Shown: piece by piece, positions 39,858 through 46,741 of the stretch
How the letters are laid out: every line of letters begins with the position of its first letter
Numbering within the stretch: position 1 is the first letter of the stretch
Assembly: GCF_003408705.1 (NCBI RefSeq)
Contig: NZ_QAYL01000004.1
Span: 1 to 46,741, forward strand
Direction: 5' to 3'
Source: Mycobacterium uberis
GTDB taxonomy: Bacteria; Actinomycetota; Actinomycetes; Mycobacteriales; Mycobacteriaceae
Length of the DNA stretch: 46,741 nt
Made by a program: the position numbers and the translations under genes
Notes under the pieces: generated by a model
What the model was told of the DNA's origin: nothing
What the model saw: the letters and a program-made list of their open reading frames with translations, nothing else
Databases searched by the model: none

Positions 39858-40300
39858 TCAGCTAAACAGATCGCGGTGTTGTTCGACGTAGCGCTGTACC
39901 GTCTGTGCGATGTGGTGGGTGGATGCCTTCAACATCGCGGGTTGAGCGGTTGTAGTGGTTTTTGCGGTCCAGCCTGACCATGGTAGCGATGTGTTGTTGA
40001 ATATGCGGGGCCCAGGCCCACCTCCTCGAATACCTCGAGCCAATTGTTATAAGGTGGCCGAACCGCGGTGACGGGCCGCCTCAGGGCTTGTGCGTATTGC
40101 TCGGCGAGTTCGTTGGGGTCCAGTGTCGGCCCGAGCCATTTAGTTCATAAACCGCACTCAGATGATTTTGGAGTGCGCACAGCGCCTTAGTGACGACATG
40201 GGCGAAGTCTTTGGATGCTACAGGCGAAATGCGGACGTTGCCGAACGGTAGGGATCCGGTCAGTATCCCTAATTTCTTTCATAGAATGCCCTATATGAAA
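39858..40300 (-). pseudogene. NmrA-like/SDR-type NAD(P)-binding protein pseudogene
   Basis: The minus strand reads GSLPFGNVRISPVASKDFAH, VVTKALCAL near 40260-40175, SAVYELNG near 40155, DPNELAEQYAQALRRPVTAV near 40120-40060, NWLEVFEEVGLGPHIQQHIA near 40045-39990, RKNHYNRSTRDVE near 39960-39925 and HIAQTVQRYVEQHRDLFS-stop at 39858. This is the C-terminal half of an NmrA-like atypical short-chain dehydrogenase. The N-terminal Rossmann GxxGxxG part is not found, so it is truncated as well as shifted. It converges on the tRNA gene, ending 4 bases after it. Confidence 0.75.
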
Positions 40301-40354
40301 TAAGGTATTTGATTGATGAGCGCCTGAAGCTAGGGCACTAGTGGCTAGGGGTGT

Positions 40355-41105
40355 ATGATCCAGGTGGCATTATTGAGCGGTCCGATCGCGGTGCTCATAG
40401 GCGGTGCACAAGGTTCTGGGTCTGGGCATTGCCGAGCAGTTCATCGCAGAGGGTGCGAATGGTGCTCGGCGACGTGAGCCTTGAGGTGACTGGAGTTGCG
40501 GCGGAGCAATTGGGTGGCACAAGATATGACCCTTGGCAATGCAATGTGATGTGATGTGGCCTGTGCCGCTGCCTCGTTTGAACGGCTTTCGAACAATTCG
40601 ATGGGCTGAACATCATGGTCAAACAACGCCGAGATTACCCGTGATGTGACGATGTGCAAGATGACCAAAGAACTATTGTGACGAGTTCATTGTGGTGTAC
40701 CTGAAGGAGACGTGAAACAGTACTAGGACGTCGGCGACAATCATTCAGGCTAACAGACATGGCGCGATTGTGAACATGCTTTCGGCGTCGAGGCAAGATT
40801 AGTATGGTCGGTCAGACCAACTATTCGGTGGCCAAGGCCGAGATTGTGAGGCTGACCAAGGCCGACGCTAAAGAGCTTGCCTAACTAGGTATTCGGATAA
40901 ACATGATCGCTCCTGGGTTGATTCGTTCAGCCATGACCGAAGCAATACCGCGACGCATTTGGGACGTAAAGGTAGTGGAAGGTCCCGATGAGGCGAGTCA
41001 GGGGACTTAGCCAAGTGGCTAGCTTCGCATTGTTTTTCGCTTCAGATCTGTCATCGTAGGTGGTCGGAACCGTTATAGAAGTCACTAGCGGTCGATACAT
41101 CTGCA
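40355..41105 (+). pseudogene. fabG2: fabG2-type short-chain dehydrogenase pseudogene (Rv1350-like)
   Basis: An ATG at 40355 opens MIQVALLSGPIAVLIGGAQG, the Rossmann TGGxxGxG region, then shifts to IAEQFIAEGA and RMVLGDVSLEVTGVAAEQLG near 40430-40510. Further pieces are LNIMVKQRRDYP/ITRDVTMCKMTKEL near 40610-40675 and [10 protein letters not shown] near 40755-40790. The catalytic region [20 protein letters not shown] (Tyr-x3-Lys) lies near 40803-40855, then [20 protein letters not shown] near 40890-40945 and GRYI near 41090. Stops and shifts are present. 3-oxoacyl-ACP reductase-like. Its location after the lprD side matches M. tuberculosis Rv1350 once the mbt-2/irtAB block is removed. Confidence 0.88.
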
Positions 41106-41144
41106 GCCAGTAGAGCGACCATGCCCCAAGCTGTTATTTGCGAG

Positions 41145-42215
41145 CAGGTCTGTAATGGCTCTGAGTTGCCGCTGACCGGTGTCAGTGTTGTTGAGATGTC
41201 CAGTTTTGTCGCCGTACCGTTGTGTAGTATAACGCTAAGTCAGCTTGGCGCGCAGGTGATCCGCATTGATCTGGTCAGCGTTGCCTTAGCAAGTACAATG
41301 CTGGCGGCTGATGGCACATCGATCTGTTGAACCGTTCTGAACAAGGGAAAGTTTTCGACCATTGTCTATTTGCACTGGGCCGAAGGATAACAGCTCGTCC
41401 AACTGCTGATCTTCGATGGCGACAGCGTCGTCATCATTAACGTAGCTGGCTTGGCTGGGCCAAGTTATGATCATTTGGTTGTCAAGATTGCCGAATGTTA
41501 TTCATGTTCAGCTGCTTGGGTATGACGACAGTTTCACCGGCGTGGATTACGTTGTGAATACGAGTGTCGGATTCGCACTCGTCACCTGGTCCGGCCAATC
41601 ATGGAGCGCTGATCAACCATGTGTTGTCGACCTGGGATGTGTGTTGTGGCCTCATATGTCGTGCTGGCCATGACGGGAAACCTCGGGTTATTGACTGAGT
41701 CGCAGGTAAATGGGATGCAATGCCAGTGTCTGGGTAATGCTATCTGCGGCCAGTACAGGCCAGGATTTCTCCACTCTTGATGAGGCTGCGTTCATGGTTG
41801 TGGTGTTGACGGTAAGGCACTTTCGCTACTGGATTGAGGTGACAGGCATCGGGACAGCGGTAACTGCGCTCACCGCGGCGCTCGGTATTGGCTTTGGCGA
41901 CGAAGGTGTCCGGTATCAGTATCGTGACATGTTCTCCGGGTTGTTTGCTTGCTGGTTAGCTCATTACACGACCGACGAGACCACAAATCACCGTTTTTTG
42001 AGCGATACCGCACGTTCGAATAGGTTGCCGATGACGAACAGGCAACTGGCAATCCATTGTTCTTGCTCGGTTTCGGATGGTATTTCACCTTCGGTATGTC
42101 GGCATTGCTCGACGGCACTCATATCGTCAGCGCACCCGCTCCCATACTGGGATAAGACACCGTGGACGTCCTAATCCAGTGTTTGGGCTTGACCATCGCC
42201 TATCAGAACTATATC
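41145..42215 (+). pseudogene. CaiB/BaiF type III CoA-transferase pseudogene
   Basis: Plus-strand pieces read NGSELPLTGVSVVEMSSFVA, VPLCSITLSQLGAQVIRIDL near 41156-41270, LAADGTSIC near 41303, VIINVAGLAGPSYDHLV near 41430-41480, VIHVQLLGYDDSFTGVDYVV near 41490-41550, GNLGLLTESQVNGMQCQC near 41680-41730 and FSTLDEAAFMVVVLTVRHFR near 41769-41830. IGFGDEGVRYQYRDMFSGLF near 41888-41945 and a worn C-terminus, IQCLGLTIAYQN, follow near 42172-42210. Frames change several times and stops occur. The living protein moves CoA between carboxylic acids. It is followed directly by an acyl-CoA dehydrogenase relic, so both belonged to one catabolic operon. Confidence 0.8.
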
Positions 42216-42219
42216 ACTG

Positions 42220-43321
42220 CTACAGTTAAGACAATTCGTCGACAAAGAAGTCATTTCCAACATGCTACAACTGGAACGCAGTGATACCTATGCACAGGGC
42301 ATTGTAGACCGGATGCGGGATATTGGGTCTGTTCGGATTGATGATTCCGCAGACTTATGGTGGCTAGCGGCCTGGAGGAGTCACTATTGACCTATGCATT
42401 GTGAGTCGAGGACGCTAGCGCGGCTGGACAAGTGTATCCTGAGTGGTCAATACCCATTTCGCCGTAGTGGCATATCTGTTGCGCCAGTATGACACCGAGA
42501 CGCAGTAGCATTGTTCCCTGCCGCGCATGGCTGCCAGTGAGTACCGTGGCGTGTTTTCGACGTCAGAACCGAAACCGGGTTCTGGTGTGGCGGCGATCTG
42601 AACCCGGGTGGCGCGTAGCCCGGGTGGCGCTTACACCATCAACGGCCATAAGACGTGGCTGACTAACGGCGCTAATGCCACGCTAGTTTCTGTATGGTAC
42701 GCATCGACGAATGCACTGAGAAGTAGCATCGCAGCCTCGTCGTGTTTCTGGTAAAAAAGCTAGCTGATTTCGATGAAGTAGTTTCAGAGACAACAGGATC
42801 CGGCGAAATCGACAAGCTGGGAAAGGCATCGAAACCAGCAGACTCATCTTCGATGGCTATCTGACAAGGGTAGACGACATCCTTGGCGGTGTCCCAGGGA
42901 CGAGTCTTGGTCTAGATGATGGGTGGTATCGAAGTCGGCCGCGTCAACGTGTCGGCAAGAGCTTGTGGTGTGCTATGCTCAACAACGCTGCATATTCGGT
43001 AAGACGATTGCAGAGCACCAAGCCATCGCGTTCCAATCCGTCGAAATGACGACCAAAGCTCAAGTCGTGTATTTTATGCTGGTCAACACGGCATGGCTGA
43101 AGGATTCAGGCGAATGCAACGACCTTGCTGCGGATATGGCTAAATACCTTGCCAGCGAATTCTGTTCCGAGATCACCCAGCAGGGTTTCCGGATGCACGG
43201 CGGCGATTGCAAGGATGATGCAATCGAGCAGCTGATATGCCATGCGCCGTTCTTGTTCATCGGTGAAGGAACCAGCGAAGTCCAGGAGTCTACCACCGGT
43301 AAACGGCTGCTTAACGAGTAG
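42220..43321 (+). pseudogene. Acyl-CoA dehydrogenase (FadE) pseudogene
   Basis: Plus-strand pieces read LRQFVDKEVISNMLQLERSD, TYAQGIVDRMRDIG near 42225-42325, VVAYLLRQYDTETQ near 42465-42510, AASEYRGVFST near 42530-42560, GAYTINGHKTWLTNGANATL near 42628-42690 (FAD and substrate contacts) and SGEIDKLGKASKPADSSSMA near 42800-42860. The well preserved end is IFGKTIAEHQAIAFQSVEMT, NDLAADMAKYLASEFCSEIT and GEGTSEVQ near 42985-43290. The catalytic-base region reads HGGDCKDDAIEQLICHAPFL, where the usual GYGYxxEYxIERLxRDA is damaged. FAD-dependent first step of beta-oxidation in the living enzyme. Confidence 0.85.
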
Positions 43322-43324
43322 CAG

Positions 43325-44000
43325 CTTCTACCGGCTAGTATTCCATAATTTCATTGCGCAACAACAACTTCCCGAGGACATTGCACGCGTTGTCTGCAAC
43401 AGGATCTTGGATGCCATCTATGAAGCAGGACGGTATGCTCGTCTAGAACAATTGGCAGCAGATTTGGGGAGCAGCGTCACACCGTTTTGTGAAATACTGT
43501 TCGTCCTCAGCGTACAAGATCTGCTGGTCCAGTAGCACTGCGGCTTTATGATCCTATCGGTGACTTAGCAAGATCTCACCGACGTCGCGAACGTGCAGAG
43601 ATCCGTCGGTTGCCAGCTTGCTGCGTGGTCCGCGGCTAACAACACTATCGACCAAATGCTGGAACTCAAACATATCTAAGCCCAGCGGGAAGACGCTTGT
43701 GCCAGAAGCGACGACGAGCGAACGGTTCGCCTCAACTATGAGTTGTATAGGGCCATTTGTGTTGTAGCGGAATCGCTAAAGTTCGTCCAGCTGATGTCAC
43801 AGATGACCCACTACACACCTGGGTGGATGTTCCTCGCGACCGGGGGCTAGTCCGATCAGTCGCTATAGGACCATCTGCGGGGTACTATCTGCTCTCAAGA
43901 AACACGACGATGAACTCGACTGGGCTGCGATATCGGAACACTTTGCTGACGCAGCTATTCCGTTGATCGATCACTTGGTCGTGCGTGTCGCGGTTGCTGA
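43325..44000 (+). pseudogene. GntR/FCD-family regulator pseudogene
   Basis: The DNA-binding half survives almost whole: QQQLPEDIARVVCNRILDAI, YEAGRYARLEQLAADLGSSV, TPFCEILFVLSVQDLLVQ-stop (43355-43535), the GntR winged helix. The FCD effector half is scattered: QDLTDVANVQRSVGCQLAAW near 43570-43630, DDERTVRLNYEL near 43710-43745, AICVVAESLKFVQLMSQMTH, YTPGWMFLAT near 43752-43840, and a worn end AAIPLIDHLVVRVAV near 43950-43995. It follows the FadE relic on the same strand and probably repressed the CaiB-FadE operon. Confidence 0.75.
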
Positions 44001-44104
44001 AGCGAGTTGTCCGCGATCTCGACAGTGTCAGCACAATACGGCGGGCTGAAGGTTCTTATGCGCATCAACTAGCCCCGGTCACCTTAGTTCACCGGCGTTG
44101 ACCG

Positions 44105-44780
44105 GTTGACTTGGCTGCATGTGTGCTTCGTCGATCACCCGGCTAACGTCGTCGAGAATGCGGTTGAGGCCGTATTCGAAATTGTTTTCATCAAGGTTCT
44201 CAATGCGATCTCCCTTTCTGATCACTCAATTGATCAGCGGAGAGTAGTTGTGGGATTGACGGCCACGACGTCCTCGATGGCATGTGAACCGCTATCTATC
44301 GGCTGGTTCTTTCGCACAGTTGGGACAGAACTACTGATCCGCGGACGTGGACCGAAGACGAGGAATAGGCTTCAAAGGCGTCTTCAGATGACAAGTCGGC
44401 CTGAATCAGATTGGCGATCACCCGTTCCATCTTTTGCGCACTCAATAGTGCCGCTTTGGGAGTAAGAGCGGCTTGAATCAAAATCAGATCGCACAGTATT
44501 TGGTTGCCCACGAACGTTTTACGCATCAGACGTGCATGGCTTCGCAACGTCTCGCGCCCGTTGCTGGTTTCCGCATAGGGGGTGGTAAACACATACTTGG
44601 TTCAAGTGCGGTCGATCATCGTGTTTAGCAGAGTATTCTTCTTGTAGAAATATCAGTAGATCTTCGTGATGCCGATGCCAAGATATTTTCCGAGTAGCGG
44701 CAAGCTCAGGCTGAACTGGCAGTGACCACCAGCGCTTCCTGAGTAGGTGTAACGGTAATTGGTGAGGCTGCCAAGTTACT
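44105..44780 (-). pseudogene. TetR-family regulator pseudogene (Rv1353c-like by position)
   Basis: The minus strand reads TPTQEALVVTASSA near 44750-44705, then LPLLGKYLGIGITKIY-stop-YFYKKNTLLNTMIDRT near 44700-44600 (the helix-turn-helix; the expected Trp of IYWYF is a stop). A long open part at 44590-44300 reads KYVFTTPYAETSNGRETLRS, KTFVGNQILCDLILIQAALT, KAALLSAQKMERVIANLIQA, DLSSEDAFEAYSSSSVHVRG. A worn C-terminus follows to about 44105. Only a few lesions are seen, including stops at the recognition helix. It faces the P450 relic divergently. Confidence 0.75.
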
Positions 44781-44889
44781 GGCAGATCCGTTGACGTAAC
44801 AACGAAGACTAGCGATTGTACGCGGCGTTAGTTCATTTGTGCGCTCGTGCTTTAGTATCCCTGGGTCGATATGCCAAACTACCGCCCGT

Positions 44890-45905
44890 TCTAGGTGATT
44901 ACCAAGAATGCCGAGATTATGGACATCGAATGTGATAGCCCTGCTATTCACCAACTGGCCACGTCCGGTCTTGCTGACCGACGTGGCCGACTAGCTGTAG
45001 GCTGCCATGAGTGTACGCAGACTGATTCACCTGGACATCCGCGGCACTGGGTGGTACGGCGATTGGTACGGAATGGCTTCGCCCGAAGGCAATGTGGGCA
45101 CTAAAAGTGCGCATCAACGAACTAGCCAAGAGTTATGTCAATAAGATGATGGCCGCCCGGACCGGAGTGCGATTTCCCACGCATGGTCAAGCTGACCCAG
45201 GAGTGGTTCGGTAACGATGAGAGTCAGTTCAGGCGTGGCTACACGAACGAGGGTAGGCTGCCGGCATTGCAAGGCACGTTCGGTTACTTCAATGGTGTGA
45301 ACGCTTCGCACCGCAAGCATCCAATCGAGGATTTCGCGTCGACAATCGCCAACGATCCGTATCGACGGTGCACTGCTGTCAGATATTGACATCGTGTCCT
45401 ACTCTCGCATCGAGACTACCGCAGGGCACGACACCACTAGTAGCGAAACCATCTCCGGAGTCCTGCACGCACTTATCGAGAATGCGGACCAACTTGCGCG
45501 TCTGTGCGAAAATCTCGGCTTGATGCCAATAGCCACCGAGGAGATAACTCGTTGGGTTATTCCGGTCAAGCAGTTCATGCGCATTGCTGCAGAAGACACC
45601 GCTGTGCATGGAATATCCATCGCAGCAGGAGAATCGGTACTGTTACCTGATGTATCGGCCAACCACGGTGAGGATGTGTTCTGCTCCGACATCGAGTGTG
45701 GAGTCCAACAAGGATCTGGTCTTCGGCCACGCTGTGCATTTATGTTTGGGCGCGATCCTGGCTCGTATGGAGGTCAATAGCTTCCTCACCGAGTGAATGT
45801 CCAGGCTGAAATTCATTGAGCTGGAGGGTGATCCGGAACCTATTGCCATGAAATTCGTCGCGGCACCCTCGACTACCTGCCGGTTTGCTACTCAATTGCT
45901 TTAAG
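44890..45905 (+). pseudogene. Cytochrome P450 pseudogene
   Basis: Plus-strand pieces read ITKNAEIMDIECDSPAIHQL near 44897-44955, DSPGHPRHWVVRRLVRNGFA near 45020-45085, MVKLTQEWFGNDESQFRRGY and LQGTFGYFNGVNASHRKHPI near 45183-45330, ASTIANDPY near 45335. The I-helix TTAGHDTTSSETISGVLHAL (oxygen-binding AGHDTT) lies near 45408-45470, then MPIATEEITRWVIPVKQFMR (ExxR K-helix) near 45522-45580. After a frame change near 45680 the heme loop VFGHAVHLCLGAILARMEVN is present near 45720-45778, with its Cys ligand. It ends near 45905. The substrate is unknown. Better kept than the first P450 relic. Confidence 0.88.
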
Positions 45906-45975
45906 CGGGTAGTGAGGATGCCGATGGGCTGCCCGGTGTCGACTTTGGTAGGAGCGGCGCTGAGGTGACTCTAGG

Positions 45976-46263
45976 TTAGGCCCAACTGGAACCGACAGAG
46001 CGGTCCGTGTCAGCCATGTTGTTACCGGCAGCTTGCACCTTTCGGCCGTGAGCGTTGGCCTGCTCATAAATCATCTGAAAGTTGCGACCCAAATCACTGA
46101 CGAACTGCTCACATGCCACCGAACCCTGTCCACCCCAAAAGTCAGCGGCATCACGCACACTCGCCAAGATGGCCTGGTGCGTGGCCTCCAACGATGCCGC
46201 TTGTACGCGGATCGTTGCACCATGCGCATCAATATCCCCGAACTGGTAGTTAATACTGGGCAT
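45976..46263 (-). CDS. WXG100 ESAT-6-like protein (EsxL/EsxN type)
   Basis: Intact, 95 residues from ATG 46263 (MPSINYQFGDIDAHGATIRV), with AGGAGG about 11 bases upstream. Two helices are joined by the WxG turn in DAADFWGGQG (about residue 43). Downstream are VACEQFVSDLGRNFQMIYEQ, NAHGRKVQAAGNNMADTD and the C-terminal SVGSSWA, the signature of the EsxI/L/N/O/V group (QILSS partner family). It pairs with the upstream EsxK-type protein as a heterodimer secreted by ESX-5. Gap to its partner gene is 66 bases, same strand. Confidence 0.95.
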   Translation of the reverse strand: MPSINYQFGDIDAHGATIRVQAASLEATHQAILASVRDAADFWGGQGSVACEQFVSDLGRNFQMIYEQANAHGRKVQAAGNNMADTDRSVGSSWA

Positions 46264-46329
46264 AAACTATCGTCCTCCTGAATTAGTAAAGTAAATGAGA
46301 AAGTAGTGGGACAGCAGCGGTTTTCGGAG

Positions 46330-46629
46330 CTAGCTACCCTGCAGGATCTGCTGAGAAGTCTGCTCTTGCTGCTCATAGCGGGTGGCAGCAGCACCCAACC
46401 CATCACGAACCTCGTGCAGCATGGTCACGATGTTGCGAAACGCCTGATTCATCTGCCCCATGACGTCAAAGGACGTCGCCTGAGCCGCCCCACTCCAGCC
46501 CGCACCCGCGATGTTCAGCGTCGACGCCCACATCTTGTGAGACTCGTCCTCCACGGTCTGAGCATGCACTTCAAAACGGCGCGCCATATCCCGCATCGAC
46601 TGCGGATCGGTCATAAAACGTGCTGTCAT
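46330..46629 (-). CDS. WXG100 ESAT-6-like protein (EsxK/EsxM type)
   Basis: Intact, 99 residues. I chose ATG 46629 ([20 protein letters not shown]), preceded by AGGAGA about 10 bases upstream, over a longer in-frame reading to 46677. The WxG turn lies in [16 protein letters not shown] (about residue 42), and the C-terminal tail [15 protein letters not shown] holds the YxxxE secretion signal. This is the EsxJ/K/P/W/M type that dimerises with the EsxL type. Gene order PPE, this gene, then the EsxL-type gene fits the ESX-5 cassettes of M. tuberculosis. Probably exported as a complex into the envelope or host. Confidence 0.95.
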   Translation of the reverse strand: MTARFMTDPQSMRDMARRFEVHAQTVEDESHKMWASTLNIAGAGWSGAAQATSFDVMGQMNQAFRNIVTMLHEVRDGLGAAATRYEQQEQTSQQILQGS

Positions 46630-46692
46630 TATTTGCTGTCTCCTTCGATTGGTTTCGTTGCCTTGCAAGTGAAACAACCCGAGCCGCAGCGG

Positions 46693-46741
46693 TTACCCGC
46701 CCGCCAGGTTGCGTGGCATCGTAAACGGACGCGGTGGCAGA
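46693..46741 (-). CDS. PPE-family protein, C-terminal codons (partial)
   Basis: The minus strand enters at 46741 and reads LPPRPFTMPRNLAGG-stop (TAA at 46695-46693). The ending LPPRPxxMPxxxAGG is typical of PPE proteins just upstream of esxK-type genes. Only the last 15 or so codons lie in the window, so its state is unknown. Confidence 0.7.
   Translation of the reverse strand, partial: LPPRPFTMPRNLAGG

Overview
The window comes from a mycobacterium of the leprosy-bacillus type (Mycobacterium leprae, M. lepromatosis, M. uberis or a close relative). I infer this from protein motifs, from gene order that follows M. tuberculosis H37Rv as I remember it, and from heavy pseudogenisation: about half of the sequence consists of recognisable mycobacterial genes broken by stops, frameshifts and deletions, with intact genes standing between them. 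MurI and other proteins look leprae-like but differ from my memory of the M. leprae sequence, and a pdc (Rv0852-Rv0857) block lies next to an alkA-nucS (Rv1317c onward) block. A relative with its own rearrangements, such as M. uberis, is therefore more likely than M. leprae itself. No database search was possible; all Rv comparisons are from memory.

Region 1 (1-11,600) is decayed accessory metabolism. An intact SRPBCC protein and an intact thiamine-diphosphate decarboxylase (pdc/kdc) survive in an Rv0852-Rv0857-like block whose other members (two SRPBCC paralogues, the racemase-family CoA transferase far and a FadD ligase) are dead. Further dead genes follow: an amidohydrolase, an enoyl-CoA hydratase, a small secreted protein, a divergent TetR/P450 pair, an MFS-type transporter and a possible GNAT protein.

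Region 2 (11,600-16,620) starts with a remnant that looks like an ISL3-family transposase, followed by dead ada-alkA, a dead FAD-linked oxidase and a dead membrane adenylate cyclase.

Region 3 (16,620-27,570) is a dense intact block: nucS, a zinc-ribbon protein, methylmalonyl-CoA epimerase, the thiolase fadA4, a thioredoxin/TPR chaperone-like protein, and the alpha-glucan genes glgB, glgE and glgP. GlgE extends glucan from maltose-1-phosphate, GlgB branches it and GlgP phosphorolyses it, so this branch of capsule/glycogen metabolism is kept.

Region 4 (27,550-39,850) mixes dead and live genes. Dead: a TPR/cyclase signalling protein, pncB1, the cysteine-synthesis trio mec-cysO-cysM and a rhomboid protease. 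Live: clpS, aosR, an Rv1333-type peptidase, murI, an Rv1339-type phosphodiesterase, rphA, rdgB, a DUF3817 membrane protein and lprD, followed by tRNA-Leu(UAG). dinG and the mbt-2/irtAB genes expected here from M. tuberculosis gene order are absent.

Region 5 (39,850-45,950) is a decayed lipid and xenobiotic metabolism cluster: NmrA-like protein, fabG2, CaiB-type CoA transferase, acyl-CoA dehydrogenase, GntR regulator, TetR regulator and P450. Region 6 (45,970-46,741) is intact again: two WXG100 (Esx) genes and the C-terminal codons of a PPE protein, forming a typical PPE-EsxK/EsxL-type secretion cassette.
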